This document shows positions 26,750 to 35,272 of a stretch of 64,000 bases of DNA, piece by piece (position 1 is the stretch's first letter; every line of letters starts with the position of its first letter). The notes beneath the pieces were generated by a model that saw only the letters and a list, made by a program, of their open reading frames with translations, did no database searches and was not told the origin of the DNA. The position numbers and the translations under genes are program-made. The stretch lies in contig CANLWG010000002.1 of assembly GCA_947494715.1 (NCBI GenBank), forward strand, positions 248,001 to 312,000, given 5' to 3'. Origin of the DNA: an uncultured Flavobacteriaceae bacterium. GTDB lineage: Bacteria > Bacteroidota > Bacteroidia > Flavobacteriales > Flavobacteriaceae.

Positions 26750-27586
26750 TTAATCCGTATCTATGGATTTTGATTTCTCATTGACAAAATTCAACAACAA
26801 AGGAATGGCGGGATACACCATGTTATGACCATATCCATCCAATTCCATGAGTTCTATATCCGGGTGTTCCACTACTTTCATCATTCTATAGAAATAGGCA
26901 TTTTCCTCATAACGACCCAATAATTCCAATTCGCGATTACCTGTAATCAAAAGCATAGGCGGGGCGTCCTTTCGAACATGGAACAGTGGAGGGTAGGTGT
27001 CTATAATTGGTTGTGTACCATCAATCCCCATTTCCTTTCTAATGGTAAAATGGGTAATGGTATGTCCGCTAAAAGGAATCAACCCTGCAATATCGTTTGC
27101 ATCGATTTCGTGTTTTTCCAGATATCGTTTATCCAGCCCAACCATACTTGCCAGATAACCTCCAGCGGAATGTCCTGTGATGAAAATCTTTTCGGGATTC
27201 CCATTATATCGTTCAACGTTCTTGAATGTCCATGCCACAGCGGCGGCGGCATCTTCAATATAGACAGGATGTTCTATTTTAGGGTGCATCCTATAGTTCA
27301 CCGTTACAACGGCCACGCCTTTTTCCAATAAACCCTCAGGAATATGTTTCTCACCAAATTCCAGTCCCCCACCATGAAACCAAACAACTGTGGAAACGTT
27401 GGTTGTGTCCTTGGGAAAGTAAACATCCAGCTTACAACGTTCCTTTATATATGGGTCGGAGGCCCGTGTTTCTAAATCATAATAGAGTATATCCTTCTCA
27501 AGGACATGGGTAACATTTTGCGCGAATACAAAGGATCCGCACAGGATAAGAATAAAAGTCTGTATTTGAAATAGGGTCCTTATCAA
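26750..27586 (-). CDS. Exported alpha/beta hydrolase (esterase)
   Basis: This 278-residue protein has a signal sequence (FILILCGSFVFAQ) and an alpha/beta-hydrolase fold. The oxyanion motif is VVWFHGGGLEFGEKH, the nucleophile elbow is GHSAGGYLA, and a histidine lies in LDGYGHNMVYP near the end. It resembles hormone-sensitive-lipase-like or acetyl-esterase enzymes found in glycan clusters. It would remove acyl groups from a sugar in the periplasm. Its start overlaps the upstream RidA lipoprotein stop by four bases, so the two are co-translated. It is the last gene of the minus-strand exported-enzyme cluster. Confidence 0.85.
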   Translation of the reverse strand: MIRTLFQIQTFILILCGSFVFAQNVTHVLEKDILYYDLETRASDPYIKERCKLDVYFPKDTTNVSTVVWFHGGGLEFGEKHIPEGLLEKGVAVVTVNYRMHPKIEHPVYIEDAAAAVAWTFKNVERYNGNPEKIFITGHSAGGYLASMVGLDKRYLEKHEIDANDIAGLIPFSGHTITHFTIRKEMGIDGTQPIIDTYPPLFHVRKDAPPMLLITGNRELELLGRYEENAYFYRMMKVVEHPDIELMELDGYGHNMVYPAIPLLLNFVNEKSKSIDTD

Positions 27587-28161
27587 TCGTACACTTCAAC
27601 GATCATCTCTACCTCTATAGCAATATCACTTGGTAAAGCTCCCATACCTACAGCCGCCCTAGCATGCTTGCCATTTTCACCAAAAACGGCCACCATCAAA
27701 TCGGAATACCCATTTACAACTTTGGGCTGATCGGTAAAATCAGGGGTACTGTTAACCATACCCAATACTTTTACGATGCGCTTTACTTTATTTAGATTGC
27801 CCAATTCCGCCTTAAGTACGGAAAGTTGGTTGATTCCCGTAATACGAGCAGCCTCATATCCTTCTTCAATGGCGAGGTCAGCTCCCAATTTCCCGGTAAT
27901 GTTCTCGCCATCCGGCTTCAATGGGCCCTTACCTGCTAAAAAAATCAGGTTTCCCGTCCTTACGGCATTTACATAATTGGCCACTGGAGCGGAGGGTGTA
28001 CTAAGCTCAATGCCCAATTCAGATAGCTTTGCCTCGGGATCATAACCATCCGGCACCGTATTTTCTATCTTAGTTTCGGTTTCGGCAGCTTGCTTGTTTT
28101 CATGAACTGTCTGGCAGGAAATAATTAAAAACAGGGTTGCTGTGGATAAAACTATTTTCAT
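27583..28161 (-). CDS. RidA-family imine deaminase lipoprotein
   Basis: The 192-residue protein has a lipoprotein signal (LSTATLFLIISC, lipobox IISC) followed by a 35-residue linker. It ends with a complete RidA domain from about residue 50: VRTGNLIFLAGKGPLKPDG, then GKHARAAVGMGALPSDIAIEVEMIVEVYD. Arg168 occupies the position of the catalytic arginine in RidA, which hydrolyses enamine/imine intermediates released by PLP enzymes. RidA is normally cytosolic; membrane-anchored copies are unusual. It lies 25 bases after a SelA-like PLP enzyme gene, the likely source of its substrate. Confidence 0.88.
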   Translation of the reverse strand: MKIVLSTATLFLIISCQTVHENKQAAETETKIENTVPDGYDPEAKLSELGIELSTPSAPVANYVNAVRTGNLIFLAGKGPLKPDGENITGKLGADLAIEEGYEAARITGINQLSVLKAELGNLNKVKRIVKVLGMVNSTPDFTDQPKVVNGYSDLMVAVFGENGKHARAAVGMGALPSDIAIEVEMIVEVYD

Positions 28162-28186
28162 TTTAAGTGTTTTTTAAAAGTTAATT

Positions 28187-29401
28187 CTAAGCATTCTCCA
28201 GGATTTCCTTAACACGGGTAGCTACAATGCGTTCTTGTCCGGGCTCCATCATCCAAGTAGTGATTCCCACTTCTTCTTTGTTCCCAACGGTCTCAATGGA
28301 AGGATGGCCATCACGAAGTCTTTTCCGCATTTCATCCTTTGAAATTTTCACCACATTTTCATCCCATCGTATTCTTAGGCTGGGTACATGATTGGCGTGC
28401 GGTGGAACATGGATCTCGGTTTCCACTCCCTTTACGGATTTGGCATTATCACTGATCAATTTAATCTGGTCTTCCCAAAGTTGCCACTCTTTTTTATGGT
28501 CCCTGGCCAAATAAAGTTCCAAGGCCACCAACATCCCCAAAACCTCTTCTTTATTAACTTTCATACCTCGGGCTATGGTTGTGCCTCTAGGCGGGGTATG
28601 CATACGGGCAGCTTCTATATATTTTCTCTTACCCAGTAATAACCCTGCACTTTGAGGCCCTCGGATACCTTTACCTCCCGAAAATGCTACCAAATCAAAA
28701 CCCATTTTGGTAAATTTAAAGAGGTTCTCCACCGGCGGAACATCTGCCGCACAATCAATAAAGGTAGGGATGTTATGCTTTTTGCCCAAAGCAATAAACT
28801 CCTCTTGTTTTATTTCCCCTTGCTCTGTGTTAGCGTTCAAAAACCAGAGCATGGCCGTTTTTTTAGAAATGGCTTTTTCCAATTCCTTGGCCGTCTTTAC
28901 CCGAATCAGTTTTGCACCGGTATTGGTCAAGGCCTGGGTATATCCTATGTTATGGGATTCCTGAAGGATGACCTCATTTTTCATGCCCTCCGTATTGGGC
29001 AGTTGCTTCACCTTTTCTTGGTCCGTTCCACATAGCACGCCAGCCATTCCAATGCTCATGGCACCAAAACAACCCGACGATACCGTGGCATATTCACAAT
29101 TCAATAATTGGGCGATACGCTCCCCAACCTTATCCTGTAATTCATCCAGGTTAACGTAGTCCGATGTACCATAGGTAATGGCATCGGTAACCTCTTTTGG
29201 CATCAATGATCCGGTCATTGAGGTGTAGGTTCCCGCCGCATTTATAAAGGTCCGTATTCCCAATTCCTTAAAGAAGTCCCTGGATAAAGGTTTAACAACG
29301 GTTTCCTCCAACACTTTTGCCCTTAGCAATTCAGGTCCTAATAAGCCACCGACCAAAGGAAGGGCGGATAACGTTTTCAATACTTTTCTTCTACTACTCA
29401 T
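28187..29401 (-). CDS. Tat-exported SelA-like PLP-dependent ammonia-lyase-type enzyme
   Basis: The 404-residue protein is a class V-fold PLP enzyme of the SelA/DgaE group. PLP-binding Lys244 lies in FSGGKGIRGPQSAGLLLG; Asp217 in FIDCAADVPP probably contacts the cofactor. Other family blocks are INAAGTYTSMTGSLMPKEV and HTPPRGTTIARGMKVNKEEVLGM. DgaE is D-glucosaminate-6-phosphate ammonia-lyase; related genes often pair with an amidohydrolase, as in this cluster. The N-terminus MSSRRKVLKTLSALPLVGGLLG is a twin-arginine-like signal, suitable for exporting a cofactor-loaded enzyme. It lies between two exported RidA genes. The substrate is probably a 2-amino-sugar acid, but a different amino acid is possible. 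Confidence 0.85.
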   Translation of the reverse strand: MSSRRKVLKTLSALPLVGGLLGPELLRAKVLEETVVKPLSRDFFKELGIRTFINAAGTYTSMTGSLMPKEVTDAITYGTSDYVNLDELQDKVGERIAQLLNCEYATVSSGCFGAMSIGMAGVLCGTDQEKVKQLPNTEGMKNEVILQESHNIGYTQALTNTGAKLIRVKTAKELEKAISKKTAMLWFLNANTEQGEIKQEEFIALGKKHNIPTFIDCAADVPPVENLFKFTKMGFDLVAFSGGKGIRGPQSAGLLLGKRKYIEAARMHTPPRGTTIARGMKVNKEEVLGMLVALELYLARDHKKEWQLWEDQIKLISDNAKSVKGVETEIHVPPHANHVPSLRIRWDENVVKISKDEMRKRLRDGHPSIETVGNKEEVGITTWMMEPGQERIVATRVKEILENA

Positions 29402-29414
29402 AATTTCTTTTTAT

Positions 29415-29891
29415 TTAGTCCACTGCCGCAATACAGTCCATCTCTACTAGCGACTTACCGGGAACACCCCCATAAGTGGCAACCGTAGTCCGAACGGGAG
29501 GATTCTTTCCGAAACGTCCTCGGAATACCTCGTTCATACCCTTATAATCATGAAGATCCGCGAGATAAACGTTTACCTTCAATACTTTTTCCATAGAGGA
29601 ACCATTTCGTTCCAGTTCCTTCTGTAATTCCTGTAGCACTATCTCAGTATGTGCTTTGATTTCAAAAGGTTCAACATGTGCCCCTTTTCCGGCAATGTAC
29701 AGTGTATTTCCATGTTTTACAGCTCCAGAAAAAAGTGGAATATCCTGATCAGTCACAATATCGCCTACCACTTCTTTTTTTGCCTTTGTATTCTTATCCA
29801 TTGCGTTAACCGTACCTATGCCGAAAAGTGCGGCAATACCCATTCCCATTTTTTTAAAGGATGCCCTTCGCGTTGTCTTTTTGTTCGTCAT
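29415..29891 (-). CDS. Second exported RidA-family protein
   Basis: This 158-residue protein begins MTNKKTTRRASFKKMGMGIAALFGIG, a twin-arginine-like signal. The RidA domain follows with FSGAVKHGNTLYIAGKG and ends PVRTTVATYGGVPGKSLVEMDCIAAVD, in which Arg134 matches the catalytic arginine. It lies 13 bases before the SelA-like gene in the direction of transcription. Two RidA paralogues around one PLP enzyme, one lipid-anchored and one apparently soluble, suggest that reactive imine products arise outside the cytosol. Confidence 0.88.
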   Translation of the reverse strand: MTNKKTTRRASFKKMGMGIAALFGIGTVNAMDKNTKAKKEVVGDIVTDQDIPLFSGAVKHGNTLYIAGKGAHVEPFEIKAHTEIVLQELQKELERNGSSMEKVLKVNVYLADLHDYKGMNEVFRGRFGKNPPVRTTVATYGGVPGKSLVEMDCIAAVD

Positions 29892-30009
29892 AATTCTGTC
29901 TTTTATTAAGTTAATTCAAGATGAAGGATGAATAACCACCCTACTTCAATTTATTACCAGGATATCCCTCTTCTATCAAGGAAAGGGACTTCCTTTAATT
30001 ATTAGTATT

Positions 30010-30927
30010 TTACCAAGTACGTTTTTTCAACAATTCCTGTATCTGCTCTTTGGGTACGGGGAGTTCATCTATGTGACTTTTGAGCCATTGCGAAAAATCC
30101 TTTTCTATCTCTTCCGTCCATTTATTATCAATTTGTCCCGGTGTATACTTTCCTTCCTTAAGCCTACCGATCCCGAACAAATCCCGTAAGCGTACAACTT
30201 CTGAGGTGACCACTATTTTTTCAGCCAGATGGGCCGGTATAAAAACAACCCCCTCCTTTTTGGCCAAGACAATATCACCAGGTAGTACCGTAGCCGCACC
30301 AATACGAATAGGGGAATTGATACTTTCCAGCATTACCTCCTGCAAGAAAGATGGATGCCAACCCCTTACAAAGGCATTGAAGCCTTCTATTTCGGATAGA
30401 CCTTCCATATCACGGCTGGAGGCGTTGAAAACCACTCCATTTTTCGACTTTGCATAGATAGAATTTCCTAAATTATCGCCAATCAACGTACCGTCCACAA
30501 TTTTCCCGAAGCCGTCCGCCACATAGACATCACCTTCTACAAGCATATCAATGGGCCATGAATTTGTATTGCCGATCTGGCCCTCTTCCTTTCCCCTTTT
30601 CTTGATTTGATCCGATACATCCGGACGATTGGGCATGTATTGAACAGTAAGGGCGCGACCCACAACCGGTACATCGTCATGCAAAGGTTCCCATCCCCCT
30701 TCAAATTGATTGTGGTATCCCTCATTTCTAAGGGTACCCCAAGCCTCCTCAATAGTGACATCTTTCATACGTTCCAAAACACTGTTGGGTACTTTTGGTC
30801 TTCCATCTTCAAAACGTTCTCCTTCCCATTGTGGGGTTAGAAAAATAATATGGTCCTTGGAAGCCGTTTGGGCCCAGGTCAGGTTCCCCACCAATATCAT
30901 AAGAAATAAAGATTTAATCCAGCTCAT
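30010..30927 (-). CDS. Exported RraA-like / HMG-CHA aldolase-type protein
   Basis: The 305-residue protein has a signal sequence (SLFLMILVGNLTWAQ). Its core follows the RraA/4-hydroxy-4-methyl-2-oxoglutarate aldolase pattern: GRALTVQYMPNRPD, LVEGDVYVADGFGKIVDGTLIGDNLGNSIYAKSKNGVVFNASSRDMEG, then PGDIVLAKKEGVVFIPAHLAEKIV. The Arg-Asp pair of the catalytic site is kept (SSRD). Enzymatic members are metal-dependent pyruvate aldolases or oxaloacetate decarboxylases; others inhibit RNase E, which is irrelevant for an exported protein. A C-terminal extension of about 60 residues is unusual. A role cleaving a 2-keto acid fits the operon. Confidence 0.82.
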   Translation of the reverse strand: MSWIKSLFLMILVGNLTWAQTASKDHIIFLTPQWEGERFEDGRPKVPNSVLERMKDVTIEEAWGTLRNEGYHNQFEGGWEPLHDDVPVVGRALTVQYMPNRPDVSDQIKKRGKEEGQIGNTNSWPIDMLVEGDVYVADGFGKIVDGTLIGDNLGNSIYAKSKNGVVFNASSRDMEGLSEIEGFNAFVRGWHPSFLQEVMLESINSPIRIGAATVLPGDIVLAKKEGVVFIPAHLAEKIVVTSEVVRLRDLFGIGRLKEGKYTPGQIDNKWTEEIEKDFSQWLKSHIDELPVPKEQIQELLKKRTW

Positions 30928-30932
30928 TACTG

Positions 30933-32057
30933 TTAATTTTTAGTTTCAATTTGTATATCTTCCAATGGTTTTTTTATCTCTTTGGAGGCATCCTTGTCCC
31001 GCCAATAGGTAGCCAAAGACGAACCTGAAATGTTCATCCAAGGGCCAAACACGGCCGGGGCCAACCCTACGGTAGCTACTTTTCCCATTTCCAAGGCGAT
31101 GCCGGACGCCAACCCTCCGTTCTGCATCCCAACTTCCAACGCAATGGTCCTACAGTCCCTTTCGTCCATTTTGAACAACCGACACCCCCAATACCCAAGA
31201 AAATAGCCGGCGGCATTATGGATAATTGCAGCTACAACAAGTAGAAGACCTATGGTTAATAGGTTGTCCCTGCCTGCCGCAGTTATGATCATAATAATCA
31301 AGGCAATACCTCCCATGGAGACTATAGGCATGGCCTTGTCCAACCATTTCGCTTTTCCGTGAAAAAAATGATTGAATAGCAACCCTACGATTATAGGTAC
31401 TATTACAATTTTCATAATACTCAGCATCATCCCCCAAAAATCGATAGGAACAAATTGTCCCGCAAAAGTCTCCATGAGCAAAGGGGTCATCAATGGGGCC
31501 AAAAGTGTGGATACGGCAGTGAGCGTAACTGACAAGGCTACATTGGCCTTGGCCAAATACGACATTACATTAGAAGCCAACCCACTAGGAGAAGACCCTA
31601 TTAAAACAACACCTGCCGCAATCTCCGGGGGAAATCCAAACATAGTGGCAAGACCCAGTCCCAGCAAGGGCATTATCGTAAACTGGCAGACGACACCTAC
31701 CAAAACCCCTTTGGGCATTTTTACAACACCCCAAAAATCCTTGATGCTCATAGCCGTACCCATACCGAACATAATAACCTGCAAGAGGGGCACGATCAAC
31801 AATTTCATTTGAAAATCGCCTATCTGCCTCAGATATCCAGGATAGAACATAGCATAGGAAACAGCGGCAAAAATTAATATGGTAAAGGAAAAGCCCTTAA
31901 AAAAGTGGTGCCCTCTAGCTGATAGGGCCAACAATAACAAAAATAGGATTAAGGAGGGCCCGGTCTTGTCGCCCATATCCATAACCAAAAGTATAATTGT
32001 AGCCAATAGGAAAACCATAGCAGCCACAAACAGAATAATAGATATTCTTTTTTTCAT
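30933..32057 (-). CDS. BASS family (bile acid:sodium symporter-like) transporter
   Basis: The start at 32057 (MKKRISIILFVAAMVFLLATIILL) is preferred; it leaves a 10-base gap after the upstream amidohydrolase, whereas the longer frame overlaps it. The 374-residue protein has about ten membrane segments and BASS signatures, including AAGVVLIGSSPSGLASNVMSYLAKANVALSVTLTAVSTLLAPLMTPLL and RTIALEVGMQNGGLASGIALEM. BASS carriers include sodium-coupled pyruvate and ketopantoate transporters, so uptake of a small 2-keto acid made in the periplasm is an attractive role. Five bases separate it from the RraA-like gene. Confidence 0.88.
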   Translation of the reverse strand: MKKRISIILFVAAMVFLLATIILLVMDMGDKTGPSLILFLLLLALSARGHHFFKGFSFTILIFAAVSYAMFYPGYLRQIGDFQMKLLIVPLLQVIMFGMGTAMSIKDFWGVVKMPKGVLVGVVCQFTIMPLLGLGLATMFGFPPEIAAGVVLIGSSPSGLASNVMSYLAKANVALSVTLTAVSTLLAPLMTPLLMETFAGQFVPIDFWGMMLSIMKIVIVPIIVGLLFNHFFHGKAKWLDKAMPIVSMGGIALIIMIITAAGRDNLLTIGLLLVVAAIIHNAAGYFLGYWGCRLFKMDERDCRTIALEVGMQNGGLASGIALEMGKVATVGLAPAVFGPWMNISGSSLATYWRDKDASKEIKKPLEDIQIETKN

Positions 32058-32067
32058 GGAAGCCTTC

Positions 32068-33318
32068 TTATTCGTTCCAAGGTCTACTGGACAACCCGTT
32101 GAGGTCGTACATGACGTTCCCATCCTTGATGGTCAGTTCACATTCCAGTTTTTTATCGCCTTTCATTTTCTTTTTTCGTACATCGATAAAGCCAAAGTCA
32201 CCATTGCGCAGGTTCAACACAGCAACGTCTGCCACAGCTCCTTCCGATAGGTGCCCCAAATCAGTTCGTTTTATGGCCTTTGCAGCATTCCATGTTGTAC
32301 GTTCGATCACATCTTGAGCCGTCATTCCCATATTTAAGAACTTGGACATAATGTTAACAATATTCTTCATGCCTCCATTCATACTTCCGGTATGCAAATC
32401 GGTACTTATCGTATTGGGTTCAAAACCTTGCTCCATAGAAGGTATCGCTTGATCGAATCGAAAACTGCCACCACCGTGTCCTACATCGAAGATAATACCT
32501 CTTTTTTGAGCCTCAAAGACAAAATCATGTACCTTTCCATTGTCCCCCACCACAGGCGTCCGACCATCTACATGCCCATAGGTGTGGGTAAAAATATCGC
32601 CGGGGCGAAGCTTCTCAAGAAATAGGGTTTTTATCGATAATTCGGGATCGGCGTGTCCGAAATCGATCATTACGGGGATATCGGCCAATCTTCCTGCCTC
32701 TGTGGCTCGATCCGTAGGCGTCCAATCATGTCCACTATAATGTGCCAACTTCACCCCGATTACCTCTTTTGGGAATTGTTTGGCAACCATAGCTGTCAGT
32801 TTGGCATCCATGTCGTTCAAGTTTTGTTCAATGGCACCACCCTTCATTCCGGAACCCACGATGTTCAAAAATGCGAGGACCCTAGTTTTGGAACGATCTA
32901 TGACTTGATCTTTAAACTGTTGAAAATTACGCCAACCTGGACCTCCACAATCAACAATAGTGGTAACCCCATTAGGAAAACTAAACCCATCCGGGGGCAA
33001 GGCACTAAAGCTGTTGCTCAAATAGGCATTGGGTTCTGTACCATGAAAATTATGGCTATGGATATCCAAAAGTCCCGGTGCCACATAAAATCCCTTTGCT
33101 TGTATTACAGTTTTTGCAGAGTTCTCAGGGATTCTTGCGGCCACTTTAGCAATTTTGCCATCCTTTATGGCCACATCCATTACCTTATCAATGTTATTCT
33201 TTGCGTCTACAACATGCCCGTCGTTGATCAACATATCATACTGCTGGGACATGGCAAAAGCAATGCCTGCGAGGAAAAAGCCTGAGGTTAACCAGAATTT
33301 AAAATTTTGTTTTTTCAT
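32068..33318 (-). CDS. Exported amidohydrolase/deacetylase family metallohydrolase
   Basis: This 416-residue protein begins with a signal sequence (FWLTSGFFLAGIAFAMSQQ). It has the amidohydrolase layout: APGLLDIHSHNFHG (HxH metal pair), VGVKLAHYSGHDWTP with a lysine likely to be the bridging residue, DFGHADPE, FTHTYGHVDG, and STDLHTGSMNG with the final Asp. The family is related to the EF0837-type amidohydrolases encoded beside SelA-like enzymes in other bacteria, and may remove N-acyl groups from amino acids or amino-sugar acids. It lies 21 bases after the PQQ-type dehydrogenase gene in the transcription direction. Confidence 0.85.
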   Translation of the reverse strand: MKKQNFKFWLTSGFFLAGIAFAMSQQYDMLINDGHVVDAKNNIDKVMDVAIKDGKIAKVAARIPENSAKTVIQAKGFYVAPGLLDIHSHNFHGTEPNAYLSNSFSALPPDGFSFPNGVTTIVDCGGPGWRNFQQFKDQVIDRSKTRVLAFLNIVGSGMKGGAIEQNLNDMDAKLTAMVAKQFPKEVIGVKLAHYSGHDWTPTDRATEAGRLADIPVMIDFGHADPELSIKTLFLEKLRPGDIFTHTYGHVDGRTPVVGDNGKVHDFVFEAQKRGIIFDVGHGGGSFRFDQAIPSMEQGFEPNTISTDLHTGSMNGGMKNIVNIMSKFLNMGMTAQDVIERTTWNAAKAIKRTDLGHLSEGAVADVAVLNLRNGDFGFIDVRKKKMKGDKKLECELTIKDGNVMYDLNGLSSRPWNE

Positions 33319-33339
33319 ATCTGTGGTCGTTTTACTATT

Positions 33340-35106
33340 CTATTCTGTGGTAACTTGTATCGGTTCAACGGGTGTTCCGGATGCCTCTTGAATTTTACGT
33401 ATCGCGGACACTTCATCTGTTTCAACTGCACTTGCTTCATTTCCAAAACTGGAACGGATAAAGGTAAGTACCTCCGCGATCTCCTGGTCGCTTAAAAAAC
33501 TGTGTTGCGGCATTACACCGTTATATACTTCTTCACCTATTTTGAGGCTCCCTTCCATCCCTCTGAGCATTACCTCTATAAGCTGTTCCTTATCACCGGT
33601 TACCCATTCGGTTCCAACAATCGGAGGAAACCTTCCAGGTGCCCCTCCACCGTCCTTTTGGTGACAGGCACTACAGTATTGATAATAAATGCGTTCACCT
33701 CCTACAACATCATCCTTCATCAGGTTGTCGGTAATCTTGTCGGGAGTCCTAATATGGGAAAGTTTTTTTCGTTCTTCCATTTGGGCCAATTGCTCTTTTC
33801 CAAAAGTATCCCTTTCCCCTTCATAAACCACTTTCCAAATTTTACCTTTTACCGAGTCGGAAATGTACATTTCCCCATCAGGTCCAACGGCCAAACCCAT
33901 AGGTCTGTGTACGGCATCCTTCACGCTTACAATCGGATCCACTTGGGCAAACCCATCGGCAAAAACTTCGACCTCTCCACTCGGTTTTCCATCTTTAAAA
34001 GGAACAAACCCCACAAAATAACCTGATTGTGGATAGGGTGCCCGGTTCGTAGAGCCATGAAAGGTAATAAACGCCCCGTTCTTATAACGTTCTGGAAATG
34101 CATCACCCTGATAAAAAATCAAATCATTTGGGGCCCAATGTCCTGGGAAGCCTATCACAGGATCTTCATATTCTTCACATCGGCCTACAATCTTACCATC
34201 CCCTCCATATTCAGGGGCCAATACCTTCTTGCCCAGCATCTGATCATAATAGCAATAGGGCCAGCCAAAATGAGAACCTTCCGTAACCCTCATAAATTCC
34301 TCCGAAGGGAGCATTGCACTCTGCCAAGGTGAAAATGTATTGGGCCATAATCGCAAGAGGTCATCACGACCATGCATGACCACATATAGCTCCTCATCAA
34401 CGGGATTCCAATTCATGGCGACCACAGATCGGATTCCGGAGGCATATTTGTATCCATCCTTTTGGGTCTGGTTTAATTTATTGGCATCAAAGCGCCAAAT
34501 GCCCCCATGATTTTCCAGTTGAGGGCATGGATCTAAACCAGGAGCCCCAGGCGTTCGTTTTGGGTCTTGACAAGCGTTGGATGGCGCACCAAAGGGAACG
34601 TACATATACCCCTTATTGTCAAACGCAATGGGTTTGCCAATATGTTCATGCTTACCGTGTTCATGATCATCGGTCATTACAATTTCTGCATCACCTTCCG
34701 GAATTAAAGTGCCCGGCTTTAATTTATGTCGATAAACAACCAAATCCGAACTATAATAAATATAGCCATTATAAATACGCATGGCCGTAGCATAACTCCA
34801 TTTTGCTCGCTGATTCTTGCCCCCAAACCTTTCCACGATATCGGAATAACCGTCCCCATTGGTATCCTTTAAAGCAACTACCGAAGCATTTTCATGCGCA
34901 TTACGCAATTTGGCATAAAGGACATTGTCGTCCGTAACGTCCATATGCCGTACTGTTTCAGCAATACTATCGATTACAACTACGGATGAAAAACCCTCGG
35001 GAAGAAATAGGCCGCCATCCCGGCCACTTGGATTACATCCTAAAAAAATCTGGAGCGTACAAAGACATACGGCACCTACTTTTAAACGGTATATAAATTT
35101 AATCAT
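33340..35106 (-). CDS. PQQ-type sugar dehydrogenase fused to cytochrome c, lipoprotein
   Basis: The ATG at 35106 gives a lipoprotein signal (VGAVCLCTLQIFLGC); the frame continues 96 bases upstream without meaning. The 588-residue protein has a sorbosone/glucose-dehydrogenase-like propeller. Motifs include SHFGWPYCYYDQM, PGHWAPNDLIFYQGDAFPERYKNGAFITFHGSTNRAP and HRPMGLAVGPDGEMYISDSVKGKIWKV. A C-terminal cytochrome c domain follows with CSACHQKDGGGAPGRFPP and Met ligand text GVMPQHSFLSD. It should oxidise an aldose at C1 to a lactone or aldonate and pass electrons to its own heme. A perfect palindrome lies 84 bases upstream. It probably starts the exported-enzyme operon. Confidence 0.88.
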   Translation of the reverse strand: MIKFIYRLKVGAVCLCTLQIFLGCNPSGRDGGLFLPEGFSSVVVIDSIAETVRHMDVTDDNVLYAKLRNAHENASVVALKDTNGDGYSDIVERFGGKNQRAKWSYATAMRIYNGYIYYSSDLVVYRHKLKPGTLIPEGDAEIVMTDDHEHGKHEHIGKPIAFDNKGYMYVPFGAPSNACQDPKRTPGAPGLDPCPQLENHGGIWRFDANKLNQTQKDGYKYASGIRSVVAMNWNPVDEELYVVMHGRDDLLRLWPNTFSPWQSAMLPSEEFMRVTEGSHFGWPYCYYDQMLGKKVLAPEYGGDGKIVGRCEEYEDPVIGFPGHWAPNDLIFYQGDAFPERYKNGAFITFHGSTNRAPYPQSGYFVGFVPFKDGKPSGEVEVFADGFAQVDPIVSVKDAVHRPMGLAVGPDGEMYISDSVKGKIWKVVYEGERDTFGKEQLAQMEERKKLSHIRTPDKITDNLMKDDVVGGERIYYQYCSACHQKDGGGAPGRFPPIVGTEWVTGDKEQLIEVMLRGMEGSLKIGEEVYNGVMPQHSFLSDQEIAEVLTFIRSSFGNEASAVETDEVSAIRKIQEASGTPVEPIQVTTE

Positions 35107-35189
35107 CTTTGGAGTAAGGAAATGGTAGTTAGTTTGAACTAGGTTAAGGTAAAATTCTTTTATATAGAAAACAAACGAAATCCTCAAAA

Positions 35190-35203
35190 TGTGCTCGAGC
35201 ACA
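35190..35203. promoter_or_regulatory. Perfect palindrome upstream of the dehydrogenase operon, candidate operator
   Basis: TGTGCTCGAGCACA is a perfect 14-base palindrome with a central CG. It lies in the gap between the CBM9-like gene and the dehydrogenase gene, about 84 bases upstream of the latter start. Form and position suit a LacI-type regulator. No identical site was seen elsewhere in the window. Confidence 0.45.
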
Positions 35204-35272
35204 CCACTAAATCCACAATCTACAATTCATATGTTTAATATCTATAATCTAAAAAGGTATTTTAGCTGAATT

